Assembly: GCF_001316285.1 (NCBI RefSeq)
Contig: NZ_BBDO01000003.1
Span: 186,001-250,000, forward strand
Length of the DNA: 64,000 bases
From: Vulcanisaeta sp. JCM 16161
Lineage (GTDB): Archaea > Thermoproteota > Thermoprotei > Thermoproteales > Thermocladiaceae
Direction: 5' to 3'
Shown here piece after piece: positions 1 through 10,047 of the stretch (positions within the stretch are counted from its first letter, which is position 1; every line of letters starts with the position of its first letter). The position numbers were made by a program, and so were the translations under genes. Under the pieces are notes generated by a model that worked only from the letters and a program-made list of their open reading frames with translations, ran no database searches and had not been told where the DNA came from.

Positions 1-1259
1 GTACAGGGGCTTGGCATAGAGGATGCCGTTAGGGTGTTGATTGGGGAGTCGCCTAAGCATGTTCATGGCCATGGCGCATTATCACTAATTAGGCGGTTCA
101 GGTGGGCAATGCTTGACGGGCCCTTTGCCATACTCATGGGTATTTACCACAATGATGATTTATACCTCATAGCCCTGGCTGATAGGTTTAAGCTTAGGCC
201 CATCGTTATTGGTATGGATGATAATTACTACTACGTGGCCAGTGAGGAGGCCGCCATTAGGGCCGTATCACCTAATGCCAGGGTCTGGACCTTGAGCCAG
301 GTGGCTACTTCATTACCTCATTAAAGCGTGGCGTCATTTCGTGGGGTAGGGCTAGGGAGGAGGTGGATGTCTTCTTCCCGGCTAGGTCCTTCCCAACGTA
401 TGTGGGTAAGGACGCTATTGATGCCGAGGGCCTTAGTTATAAGGAACTGAATGAGGAAATACTAAGGAGGGCATTGGGCGGAGCCAGGGTCATTAGGGTG
501 GTAAATGTCAGGGGCCATAGATTCATTGGCGTGAATCTGCCGAGGCATGGCATAAGGGACATCAAGGTCGAGATATACGGCACACCAGGTAATTCCCTCG
601 CAAACCTAAACAACGGCGTTGAATTTGTGGTCTATGGGAATGCACAGGATGATGTTGCGGATACAATGCATGACGGCAGGGTCATAGTACATGGTGATGC
701 GAGGGATGTGCTTGGCCAGGCATTGCAGGGTGGTGAGGTCTTTATTAGGGGTAATGCGGGCAATAGGGTTGGCATTCAAATGCGTGAGTACCGTGATAGG
801 AGGCCCTACTTAATAATTGGTGGTAGGGTTGATGATTACCTGGGCGAGTACATGGCGGGTGGCGTCGTGATGGTCCTCGGCATCGACTCAATAAATAGAT
901 GCAGTATACCACTGGTTGGTAAGCACGTCGGTAGCGGCATGGTTGGCGGTAGGATATACATTAGGGGCAAAGTACCTGAGCAAAGGATTGGCTTAACAAT
1001 TCCTTACCCTGAACTTAAGGAATTCCTTGACGCCATTAAGGATGAGGGCCTAGGGCAGGATGAAGCAAATAGGTTACTGGGTGTGATAACGCATTCAGAG
1101 CACGTTAGGAGAAATAGGGTTGAATATAGGGATTTAAATGAGGATGAGGTTAGGGAGTTGGAACCCATAATACGTAGGTTTGCCCGAGAATTTAATGTAA
1201 GTGAGTCCATAATTGATTATTTACTAAGTTCTAGGTATACCGTAGTGACTGCCGAGTAG
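1..1259 (+). CDS. Glutamate synthase amidotransferase + GXGXG-domain subunit (5' partial)
   Basis: The reading enters from the left edge in frame 1. The first 95 residues fit the end of a class-II glutamine amidotransferase domain, which releases ammonia from glutamine. From about residue 110 the protein is a glutamate synthase GXGXG beta-helix domain, with repeated turns such as VIVHGDARDVLGQAL and VFIRGNAGNRVGIQM. The frame breaks near 285: adding one G to the GG of tctggacc restores W-D-L-E-P-G-G-Y, the usual end of an amidotransferase domain, and joins both parts. Glutamate synthase is split into modules in archaea; the FMN module follows at 1332. The N-terminal catalytic cysteine lies outside the window. 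Confidence 0.85.
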
Positions 1260-1297
1260 TTATTAATGACTGTAATATATATTATCTAAAGTATAAT

Positions 1298-1314
1298 AAT
1301 GCTTATAAATAGGT
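1298..1314 (+). promoter_or_regulatory. TATA box for the glutamate synthase FMN module
   Basis: The stretch around gcttataaatagg is a good archaeal TATA element. Its centre is about 25 nt before the GTG at 1332, which is the spacing of a leaderless transcript and supports that start. The FMN module therefore has its own promoter. Confidence 0.5.
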
Positions 1315-1331
1315 AACCGGCTATAATCCGA

Positions 1332-3568
1332 GTGAATTATATAATCAATATAAGGCCCAGGCAGGTGATTAGGGATTTCATTAGGTTAACGAATATGGGA
1401 CCTACGGATGATTTCTGGTACAGTGAAGTCATTAATGAGATTAGGGGGATGGCGATGCATGGTAGGCCCATTAGGATTTTTAGGAGGGGTGTGAGGAGGT
1501 ATAGGATTCTTGATAATATTGATTTTGGAATTAATGAAATTAGGTTGGCAGGGCATGAAAGGGGTATTGCAAGCCTTACCTCGTTCATTGGCGGTATTGA
1601 GGTTTCCGCACCCATATACCTGGCCGACATGTCCTTTGGTTCCCTAGCCGGTGTGCCCAATGTTGTTGAGGCTGAGTTGGCAGATGAGTTAATGCTCATA
1701 AGTGGTACTGGGAGGGTGGATTGCACCCTGAGGTTGCCAGGCATAGGAGGATATTTGTTCAGTGGGCGTCGGCTAGGTTCGGCGTTGACATAAACACCTA
1801 ATGGCTGGCATGGGGATTGTGATTAAGATTGGGCAGGGCGCGAAGCCGGGAATTGGTGGTCATCTTCCTGGATCGAAGGTGACGCCAGTGATATCCCAGG
1901 TTAGGAGGATACCGATTGGAATTGATGCGCTATCGCCGGCGCCACACCACGACATATACTCCATCGAGGACTTAAAACAGAGGATTGACGCCCTTAAGGA
2001 GGCTACTGGTAAGCCCGTATTCGTTAAGGTCGCGGCTACTAACTACATACCGTATATAGCGGCTGGCATTGCTAGGATGGGGGCTGACGGGATAATAATT
2101 GATGGCCATGGGGCGGGCACGGGGGCTACCCCATTGGTTGTTAGGGATAACATAGGCATCCCCATTGAGTTGGCCATAGCCTCAGTGGATAGGATGCTTA
2201 GGGAGGAGGGACTTAGGGACAGGGTCACATTGATTGCGGCTGGCAGGGTGTCCACGGCTGATGATGCGGCGAAGCTCATGGCCCTTGGGGCTGACGCGGT
2301 CTCCATGGGCACGGCACTGTTAATATCCATGGGCTGCGCCATGGCTAGGACATGCCATAGGGGCAACTGCCCGGCAGGCATAACGAGTAAGATAACTGAT
2401 GGGTCGGTGATTGTGGATTACGACTTCGCCCTTAGATCATCGAGGAACTTCCTCACGGCATTCATGGAGGAATTAAGGTTAATACTTGATTACCTGGGTA
2501 TTGATGATGTGAGAAAACTCGTTGGTAGGAGGGACCTGCTACGGGGTCGCTGTATCGATGGCATTACAGCAAAGGTGCTGGGCATTAGGGAGGTGAATTG
2601 CGAGTCTAGTGATGAAGCATTAATAAACCCAGGCAGTACCTGGACGCCCGACTACTCAATATACGCAACGCAACTGGTTAGGACTGGTGATGTGGTGATA
2701 GTGAGCATGGGTAGTAGAGGACCGCCAGAAGTCGAGCCTCCCAAGAGGTTGATTGATTGGTTGAGGCTCGATGGTGCCCAGGTCACGAAGCCGGCCATAG
2801 ACCCGTATAGGAGGACATAGACGTATCGACAGTGCTGGGCAGAGGTAGGCTGTGGCTCTCAATGCCCGTGATCATTAAGCCGCCGAGTACGTGGAGTGGC
2901 GAGCTCATAAAGGCCGTGAAGTTCGTTGCAAGGGCTAACTCGGTCATGGCGGACCTTGAGGGCATGGACATAGTTGATGATAGGCACTTGATGAGGGTCA
3001 TGTGGGATAGGTATGTGGATGGGCTGGGCGCGCTCGTGATACCGTACCCGCAGCAGGTCATGAAGGACGTCAACGCCCTGACCTACCTGAGGGTGGTTAG
3101 TGCCGGTGATATTGCCAATGCCGTAAATACGTTGGTGAGGGAGATTGATAGGGTTCATGGGTGATAATCGATATCAATGATGACTACCCGGAGGTGTCCT
3201 TGGTGAGACTTGACGTGGAGCTTAGGAGGAGGGGCGTCAGGGAGGACGTGGACTTAATAATCCACATGCCCAGTGTTAGGAGTAGTGGTGATATTGTTAA
3301 GCTGGTTGCTCTTGGGGCTGACGCGGTGATTATAAGCGGTTTCGTGGAGAGGGCGCTTCATGGCTATAAGGATATTGAGGACTTTAGGCTTAGGTTCATG
3401 AGGTTCCTAACGGGCATTAGGAGGGAGATAGCCCAGCTCCTTGGTGCGGCCGGTATATACTCACTGCAGTCCATTGTTGGTAATAGGGAGCTGCTAAGGG
3501 CGTTGAGTGGTAGGGTTAGGGATATGCTCATGGTTAAGCTGGCTGGCGAGGACGCGCTCTATAGGTAA
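1332..3568 (+). CDS. Glutamate synthase central FMN / [3Fe-4S] module
   Basis: Repaired product of about 745 residues that makes glutamate from 2-oxoglutarate and ammonia on FMN. Visible motifs are [27 protein letters not shown], the FMN-phosphate loop [12 protein letters not shown], and the cluster cysteines C-x5-C-x4-C in [12 protein letters not shown] (near 2336-2372). Four frame breaks, near 1748, 1797, 2813 and 3160, are each repaired by one added G or C (for example cat-ggg-gtg at 3160). The last 240 residues are not standard: they contain a second, weaker copy of the barrel end ([15 protein letters not shown] against [15 protein letters not shown]). GTG start at 1332 is chosen from the promoter spacing. 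Confidence 0.88.
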
Positions 3569-3639
3569 TTACTGAATTAAATATAGTAAGTAATTGACGT
3601 TATGGTAATATTTATAAACCATGAATTGGTAATAACCAC

Positions 3640-4618
3640 GTGGGCAATCAGGAATTTTGGAATTGATAACAACGATAGCCAGGGCTGAGGAGGAACTCAA
3701 TAAATTGAGGCATCTGCTCATTAAGTATGGTAATGATGTGAGCATTACGGAAGTAATGCAGTCAATACATGAACCACTCCTCCTCAGGCTTATTGGCGAG
3801 GTATTAATGGGTAATGATAAGGTGGCCTACCTGGGCCCAGAGGGTAGTTATTCCCACGAGGCTGCGGTTTACTTATTTGGTAGTGCCGTGACCTTCGTAC
3901 CACTTAGGTCGATAGGCGACGTGGTTAAGGGTGTTTACCAGGGCGATTATGGCTTTGGTGTCATACCCATTGAGAATAACCAGGCTGGGGTTGTGGGTGA
4001 GTCCATGGAGTCCCTGATTAGGTGGAATGTGTATGTGAACTATGCAATTGATTATAGGGTATCGCTATGTCTCGTGGTTAATGATGGGGCTGAGATAAGC
4101 GATGTCAGGGAGGTTTATTCACACCCGCATGCCATTAATGAGGCGTTAAACTTCATATCAAGGTTAAACGCCTCAATAAACTATACACAATCAACTTCAG
4201 AGGCTTTGAGATTGATTAAGGGGTATAGGCATAGGGCGGCGGTGGCGTCTAGGATTGGTGCGGAGCTTTATGGGCTTAAACCACTGGTTTGCGGTATTGA
4301 GGATAACCCAAACTACACGAGGTTCCTAGTAATATCTAGGCATATGAATAGGTCCGGGGATAGGACCCTCGCCATATTCTCCGTACCCAACAAACCAGGC
4401 TCCCTATTCAACGCGTTAAAGCCCTTCGCGGAGCTTGGCATTAACCTATCAATGATATACTCAAGACCAAATAGAAGTAGTCCCTGGGCTACGACTTCCT
4501 ACTCGAGACCGAGTGCCAATTATCCGATGAGGACTGCTCAAGGGCATTTAATGAGTTGGGCAGGGTCGCCGTTTACGTGAAATTACTGGGTAGCTACCCC
4601 GTGTCCCGCATTCACTAG
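3640..4618 (+). CDS. pheA: Prephenate dehydratase with ACT domain
   Basis: Converts prephenate to phenylpyruvate in phenylalanine synthesis. Signature stretches are YLGPEGSYSHEAA, VIPIENNQAGVVGES and a TRFLVIS motif, followed by a C-terminal ACT domain (LAIFSVPNKPGSLFNAL) that normally binds phenylalanine for feedback control. A break at about 4487 is repaired by one G (cct-ggg-g) and extends the ACT domain to a TAG at 4616. The N-terminal 55 residues are helical, of unclear identity. The uninterrupted frame only starts at TTG 3657; however the TATA-like tttataaacc at 3611 predicts a transcript start near 3640, where GTG GGC AAT CAG is in frame if one T is missing from the T-run at 3655. Confidence 0.88.
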
Positions 4619-4702
4619 CTGACTAATTCTATATATTTAATCGACGAATTTATATAAAATAAGTATAACTTATTAACCACACACTCCACTAATTACTTGG
4701 CT

Positions 4703-6236
4703 ATGGACCACGTACCAATGAGCATGTGTACACAACACCCTGATAATGCCAGGTGCCTAACTGGGTCAGGGATAGTGTTATCCAGGGTGATGATGAGGTA
4801 CATGAGGCTTACCTAGCCTATAGCCTATACGGTTGTCATGAAGTGATGTGGGATTTCGAGGGCAAGGACGTGGATATTTACGTAGTTAGAAAACTACTCA
4901 GTAGATACCCGGAATACTTCAGGAATAACGTCCTAGGTAGGGATGTATACCTAACACTCAGGTTGCCGAACCCATGGGTTGAAACGGCGGAGAAGAAATT
5001 ATTCTCACAGGCCCTCGAATTAGTACCAACGGCTTACGACGTTGCCAGGGAGTTTTATGGCGATGACAACATCAACGGCGTGTTCCAGGTTATTTTGCCG
5101 TTAACGTCGAGGGCGGAGGAATTGATATTTACGTATAAGTACTACGAAAGGGTCGTTGCCGGTAAGGCATTCATTGAGTTAGTTCCGGGGGTTAGGGTCA
5201 TGGATGTCCTCGGTAGTGTTAGGCCGAACACGATAGACGTGATACCGCTCATTGAGGACCTAAACTCAATGATGAGCATTGATAAGATAATTATTGGTTA
5301 CTGGAAGGTCGTCAAGCCAAGTTACTTGAGGATCTTCATAGCCAGGTCTGACCCCGCCATGAATTACGGCTTAATACCCGCGGTACTCATGGCAAAGGTG
5401 GCGCTTAGTAAGGCTCTGGACTTGGGTAGGGAGCTTGGGCTTGAGGTTTACCCTATAATTGGTGTTGGGCCCACGCCATTTAGGGGCCACCTAACGCCAT
5501 ACAACGTGGATAGCGTCATTAGGGAGTACCCATGCGTGTACACATTCACCGTGCAGTCAGCATTTAGGTATGACTACCCAGAGGGTGAGGTGGTTAATGC
5601 CATTTCAGAGCTGAATCATAGGGCGCCAAGTAGTGACTGCACTGTCCCTGACCATGGAGTGCTCATTAACATAATTAATAAGTATGTAATTAATTATCAA
5701 AGGGAGGTTGAGGGTTTGGCGAACGTTATAAATAGGGTTTCGAACTACGTACCCAGGAGGAGGGCTAGGAAGTTGCACATTGGCTTGTTTGGTTATAGCA
5801 GGGGCTTTAGGGGTGTGGTCCTTCCCAGGGCTATAACGTTCGTCGCATCGCTCTATTCCCTGGGAATACCGCCTGAGGTGCTGGGCGTTTCCACGCTTGA
5901 GGAGTTGAGTGAGGAGGAGTATAGTGCGTTAAGCGAGGTCTATGTAAACCTAAGGCATGACTTAACCCGCGCGGCTAAGTACGTATGTCATGAGTGCCTT
6001 GACCTACTCACGAAGTACGGCCATGCCTTCGAAATCAATGGTGAGACTATTAATGAGGTTAAGAGGGATATCAAGGCCCTCGAGGATATGGCATTAAGAC
6101 TGGGCCGAATGATTATGAAGGCAGGAAGCATGAATTGTTGGCGCAATTACTCATTAACTCACTGATTGAGGGTAGGGAGGAGGACACGACTAAGTACATG
6201 GTTGAAATGGCATTAATCAGGCACGCAATAGGTTAG
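4703..6236 (+). CDS. ppcA: Archaeal-type phosphoenolpyruvate carboxylase
   Basis: Forms oxaloacetate from PEP and bicarbonate. In Thermoproteales this step serves anaplerosis and the dicarboxylate/4-hydroxybutyrate carbon fixation cycle (family knowledge). The N-terminus holds the family motif MCTQHPDNAR; the body matches the short archaeal enzyme (about 510 residues) rather than the 900-residue bacterial form. Two breaks are repaired by a single G each: at 4752 (gccagg-gtgcc) joining the HPDN start to PNWVRDSVIQGDDEV, and at about 6131 (atg-gaa-ttg), which adds a 34-residue helical C-terminus ending at TAG 6234. In-frame ATGs lie at 4703, 4718 and 4724; 4703 is kept because TATA-like sequence lies at 4669-4678. 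Confidence 0.9.
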
Positions 6237-6318
6237 GAGGTAGTTTACGGGAAATCAAACCATCACAAAGGTGAGGAATAAGGAAAACTTAAATTCCCTC
6301 AAAGCCACTCACTAAACC

Positions 6319-6415
6319 GGGGCCGTAGTCTAGCCTGGCTAGGATGCTCGGCTCGGGATCTAAGAGAAGACGCGAGCCCGAGTGATCCCGGGTTCAAATC
6401 CCGGCGGCCCCACCA
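6319..6415 (+). tRNA. tRNA-Pro (CGG) with 19-nt intron
   Basis: Acceptor stem GGGGCCG pairs with CGGCCCC, the T arm is CCGGG-TTCAAAT-CCCGG, the variable loop has 5 nt, and CCA is encoded at 6413-6415. The anticodon stem CTCGG/CCGAG encloses C-T-CGG-G, then an insert of about 19 nt (near 6357-6375) and the last loop base. The insert lies at the usual archaeal position 37/38. GGCTCG on the 5' side pairs with CGAGCC on the 3' side, as in a bulge-helix-bulge substrate. The exact splice sites and so the 19-nt length are inferred. The likely enzyme is encoded at 58339-59144. Confidence 0.88.
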
Positions 6416-6654
6416 CGTTTGTTATCATAATCTCGCACATTGCACCTACTGATTTGGTCTCATCATGATATCCCTATGGGCGCATACCTGCGCATTGCTG
6501 CCCCACCTCTTCATGGGGATTAGGGTTTAATCAGCTTAAGTTTTAACCGATACTTCACGCTCAATTGCGCTTCCCTTAGTAGTGCCTTATTACTTTGATT
6601 ATTACACATGCTTAGGCATGCCAACCTATGTCGATGAAGGTAAAGGATATTTAC
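6416..6654. other. Intergenic region without recognisable gene
   Basis: About 240 nt between the tRNA and the palindrome in front of the ATPase gene. I see no open frame with natural composition and no second RNA gene. TATA-like sequence (ggatattta, 6645-6653) immediately precedes the palindrome pair. Confidence 0.5.
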
Positions 6655-6681
6655 CCGGTACCGGGAATTTCCCGGTACCGG
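6655..6681. promoter_or_regulatory. 27-bp palindrome made of two CCGGTACCGG sites, one base before ATG
   Basis: The arms CCGGTACCGGGAA (6655-6667) and TTCCCGGTACCGG (6669-6681) are perfect inverted repeats around one central base. Each arm contains the 10-bp palindrome CCGGTACCGG; the two copies have centres exactly 17 bp apart. The element ends one base before the ATG at 6683. Any factor bound here would cover the transcription start region, so an operator, perhaps autoregulatory, is the simplest reading. A similar pair stands before the related ATPase gene at 14416. Confidence 0.8.
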
Positions 6682-6682
6682 T

Positions 6683-7803
6683 ATGAAATTCATATTTGGT
6701 AGGGAGATTACGGACCCGGCGGACTTCTATGATAGGGAGGAGGAATTGAATACATTAATAAACTCCTTTAGGAATTTACAGCCAGTAGCCGTAATTGGTT
6801 ATAGGAGGCTTGGTAAGTCCTCACTCCTCAACGTGGCCCTTAGGCTTGTGGGTGATGATTTCATAGCAGTAAAGGTGTCCCTTGAGGGCATTAGGACTAT
6901 TAGGCAGTTTCTTGACTTATACGCCGGTAGTGTCCTGGCGGAGGTTGTCAGGAGGTCACTTAGGCTCAGGGTTAGGCCTATCTTGGCGAACGTTAGGGAC
7001 TACCTCCATGAACTGCTTGGGGCTGTTAGGGAGGTTGGTATTAGGGTTGGTAGTCTCGAGTTGTATGCCAGGCTTTACTCCGACGCCTTAGATGGCAGGG
7101 TTAACGCCATTGAGGCCCTTAGGGAGTTTTTGGACATGCCGCAGAGACTCGCTGAGGATTTGGGTAGGAGGATCATCGTAGTGCTGGATGAGTTTCAACA
7201 GGTTCGTTTCCTAAAACAGCCCTACCCGGAGATTCTTAGGGTAATGAGGAGTAGGTGGCAGGTGCACGACATGGTTGAGTATGCCATAGCGGGTTCCGAG
7301 GTTGGTATAATCAGGGAGTTGCTGGGTAGGGGTGACGAGCCATTCTACGCCTTCTTCAGGGTTATGGAGCTCAAGCCATTCAGTAAGGAGGTTGGTGTGG
7401 CATTCCTTAGGGATGGGCTTAGGGAGTACGGGAGGTCATGCCCAGAGGAGGTGCTGGAGAGAGCCTATGAGTTAACGGTGGATTCCCAGCATGGCTCAGC
7501 CTAGTGGGCATGAGCATTGTTGAGCGTGGTTGTGATGCCTGGAACATACTCGGTGATCCAACGGTTAGGGTTGTGGTTGAGTCCGAGCTCAGGGGCCTAA
7601 CCCAGGCTCAGCTCACCATGCTGAGGGCGTTGGCGAAGGGCGTCAGGGTGACGAAGTCCGGCGTTAACAAGCCGAGTAGGGTACTCAACGAATTAATAAG
7701 TAAGGGGTTGGTCGAGAGGAGGGGTAGGGGTGAGTACGTGATAGTAGACCCAATGCTGAGGAATTACCTACTCAGCAATAATGCCTCCTTGCTCATCCCG
7801 TAA
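6683..7803 (+). CDS. Archaeal-type P-loop ATPase (PF01637-like) with winged-helix C-terminus
   Basis: Repaired product of about 373 residues. Walker A is GYRRLGKSS (residues about 38-46) and Walker B is VVLDEFQQ (about 168-175), followed by an AGSEVG sensor-like stretch. The C-terminal 85 residues (LTQAQLTMLRALAKG, then SRVLNELISKGLVERRGRG) form a winged helix. This is the layout of the archaeal ATPase family within the STAND/MNS group, common in accessory regions and of unknown role. The only break, near 7477, is repaired by one G (acg-ggt-gga), restoring TGGFPAWLSLVG. ATG 6683 directly follows the palindromic element. Related to the gene at 13237-14416. Confidence 0.82.
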
Positions 7804-8482
7804 TCCTCGCCGAAGAACCTCAGGTAATATAGTGACCATTAACACTAATAATGCCACCCATTCTGAGTGATGGTACATACCCGGCGACCTCGCACCAGCC
7901 AGCAGGCCCTGGGTTAATTCCCGTAGTGGTTGGTTTAGGGTCCTGGGACCTTAACAATGCATATTGTTAACTCCTCAGTTATGTACTTACCCTCCACGTA
8001 GAATTACACGGCCATTGGCGTGGCATTGGTCCTGCTCCTGGAAATGCCGTGTTTGAGACCATGCCGTTGGTCTCGGCATGGCAATGCATGTGATGGTGAA
8101 GGAAGGCATCGAGTCTCTGGGAATGAGTATGAAGTTTTATTGTGGTACGGAAAGCCGTTATTAATGTCACTTGGTAGGTTGTACGGCATGAGGAAGTGCC
8201 CATGTGGAGGTAATTAACCGTAAGATAAAGAGCGGTTGTAATAACCACATCATTCTGGGTTCATAACTATCAATTCCCCATATTTCGCAGGACCTTTAAA
8301 ATTCTGACGCCCTTAAAAGTAGGTCGGGCAAGATTGAATGTAACCTCACGCCCATTGCACCAACGTATTACGTAAAGAACGCTTACCTATTTCCATCTAA
8401 GCATGGACTTGCGGCCTACGCCATGGTTCCTCGGGTAAGCGGATATAAAGGTGGCTGGATATAACTAATCAGTGGGGCGTGT
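7804..8482. pseudogene. Decayed coding sequence, family not recognised
   Basis: This 680-nt stretch has no long open frame, but short plus-strand segments read like natural protein in different frames: one ending VVVGLGSWDLNNAYC (up to about 7970), one containing ELHGHWRGIGPAPGNAVFE (7999-8090), one with KEGIESLGMSMKFYC, and one with LTPIAPTYYVKNAYLFP near 8340-8400 ending at the TAA before 8470. Stops separate them more often than in neighbouring genes, so true decay is likely on top of sequencing error. I cannot name the parent gene. TATA-like sequence near 8441-8465 belongs to the next gene. Confidence 0.4.
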
Positions 8483-8947
8483 ATGGACCTTAATGAGTTA
8501 ATTAACCTACTGAGTATGGCGTGCAGGGATTTAGAGAGTGAGTTCGGTGATGAATTCCTCGGACTCATGCTATTCGGTAGTTGGGCTAGGGGTGAGGCGC
8601 ATGAGGACAGCGATGTTGATGTGGCGGTACTATTTAACACGTTGAGGGGGCTGGAGGTTAGGGTCAGGGCTTACGAGGTGCTCAGGCGATTCATCAGGCG
8701 CGACATAACGCTGATAGACATGAGGAGGAGCGAGCTTGATGGTAGTCTGACGGCGTTGGCGATAAACATGGCGTGGGATGGGGTAATAATCTGTGATAAG
8801 TACGGTGACCTAAGGCGATTTAAGAACTCCGTAATTAAATTCATAGAGAACGAGGGCTTGATCAGGTACAGAACTAAGGATGGGAAGTATGGGTGGATGA
8901 GGTCTGATGGAAGGCCGATGATTAAGTCGGTGAGGGTTAATGTATGA
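8483..8947 (+). CDS. MNT-type minimal nucleotidyltransferase (antitoxin)
   Basis: The 154-residue product carries the polymerase-beta type motif GSWARGEAHEDSDVDVAV (residues about 32-49) with the two metal-binding aspartates, followed by a third acidic position in DITLIDM. Such proteins pair with HEPN proteins; in studied pairs the MNT protein adenylylates the HEPN toxin (family knowledge). The next gene starts inside its last codons (ATG 8940, stop 8945-8947), which indicates translational coupling. Its C-terminal 40 residues are rich in K/R and G and unassigned. Confidence 0.82.
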   Translation: MDLNELINLLSMACRDLESEFGDEFLGLMLFGSWARGEAHEDSDVDVAVLFNTLRGLEVRVRAYEVLRRFIRRDITLIDMRRSELDGSLTALAINMAWDGVIICDKYGDLRRFKNSVIKFIENEGLIRYRTKDGKYGWMRSDGRPMIKSVRVNV

Positions 8948-9376
8948 CCCAATTGACGAGGTCAATTACAGGTATAGGCTCGCCATTAACTACCTCAGGG
9001 AGGCCAACGAGGCATTTAGTCGGGTGATTGGCGGGGCACCGTTGCCGCCGCCCAGTTATCCTCTGAAAACGCGGCTAAGGCCATCATAGCTGTTTATAGG
9101 ATACCGAGTTGGAGTCACGATCCGTCGGGGGAGTTGGAGGAGGTAATGGTTAACCTACCGAGGGATTTAACGGGGTTAGTAAGTGAATTGGTGGTGATAG
9201 TGAGGAGGTTGGCACCTGAGCATGGTAGGAGCACGTATGGCGAGCCTGAACGTGGGTTAACCCCTTGGGAAATATACGGCCGAGGTGATGCCGAAACTGC
9301 CCTGGGCATGGCTAGGAGGGCCGTTGATATTATGAGAACCGTGTTAAAGTCCCTAGGCCTAGAAATTTCTGATTAA
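8940..9376 (+). CDS. HEPN-domain RNase toxin partner
   Basis: Repaired product of about 145 residues, all-helical, overlapping the MNT gene by 8 nt. Adding one G to the run at 9033-9036 joins the N-terminal helix (YRYRLAINYLREANEAF) to QLSSENAAKAIIAVYRIP, a typical HEPN helix. The RRLAPEH segment fits the R-x4-6-H catalytic motif of ribonuclease HEPN proteins, so the toxin may be active. The MNT-HEPN order and overlap support a type VII-like toxin-antitoxin pair. Start is ATG 8940. Confidence 0.78.
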
Positions 9377-9439
9377 AGATTGATCCATGAAATAACTTAA
9401 TGATAAGGCATTAACGCTTAATCATCACTAATTGGCATA

Positions 9440-9453
9440 TTATTTATATTTAA
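9440..9453 (+). promoter_or_regulatory. TATA box of the EVE-domain gene
   Basis: The segment tatttatatttaat is AT-only within a mixed region, and its centre is about 27 nt before ATG 9474, as expected for a leaderless transcript. Confidence 0.5.
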
Positions 9454-9473
9454 TCTTACGGTAGAAATCATTA

Positions 9474-10016
9474 ATGGGCAACGCCAACATGCACTGGATC
9501 TTTACAACTAGTCCACAAAACCTTGCCATTTGCCTGAAGTATTGCGTGTTCGGCGTTGATAATGAGAAGTACGGAATTACGACGAGGAAGCTCGTGAAAC
9601 CCGGCGATTTCGTAATATTCTATGTCAGATCGTTGAGGACAAGTATAGTCAACACGCCCAGTAAGTGCCAGAGGGTGTTCCTAGGGCCTTATAGAGTTAG
9701 AAGTAGTGGTATATTGAGCCCCAATCACCCAGCCGTTAATGAGTGGAATTCGAAGAATAAATTTAATGTAGTGATGGAGATTGGGAAGGGAAGTGACGTA
9801 ATTGGCGCCGTTGACGTTAATGAGTTACTAAATGACCTATTATTCATCACGAATAAGGCTAGGACTGGTCGTGGTGGTTGGCAGGACCACATGCAATTCT
9901 CAATAATATCAATTAGGGAGGAGGATTACGGTACCATAATTAATCACTTAAACCCGAGACATCCCTGTATAAAACAGTTAAGGGAGTTAATGGGAAACAC
10001 AACACCATGCCTGTGA
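9474..10016 (+). CDS. EVE/PUA-like domain protein
   Basis: Intact 180-residue product. The N-terminal HWIFTTSPQNLAICLKYCVFGVDNEKYG, then KPGDFVIFYV and the FLGPYRVRS segment match the EVE (DUF55) fold of the PUA-like superfamily, which binds modified bases in nucleic acids (family knowledge). EVE proteins are often linked to restriction and other defence genes; neighbours here are a toxin-antitoxin pair and a PLD nuclease. I cannot tell which modified base, if any, is recognised. Confidence 0.72.
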   Translation: MGNANMHWIFTTSPQNLAICLKYCVFGVDNEKYGITTRKLVKPGDFVIFYVRSLRTSIVNTPSKCQRVFLGPYRVRSSGILSPNHPAVNEWNSKNKFNVVMEIGKGSDVIGAVDVNELLNDLLFITNKARTGRGGWQDHMQFSIISIREEDYGTIINHLNPRHPCIKQLRELMGNTTPCL

Positions 10017-10047
10017 CCTCCTTAAGTAATCAATAGTTATGGCTGCC

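Noticed and set aside
1332..3568. Programmed frameshifting in glutamate synthase
   Set aside because: Four breaks with no slippery heptamer or conserved structure; each is repaired by one G or C in a run, as elsewhere.
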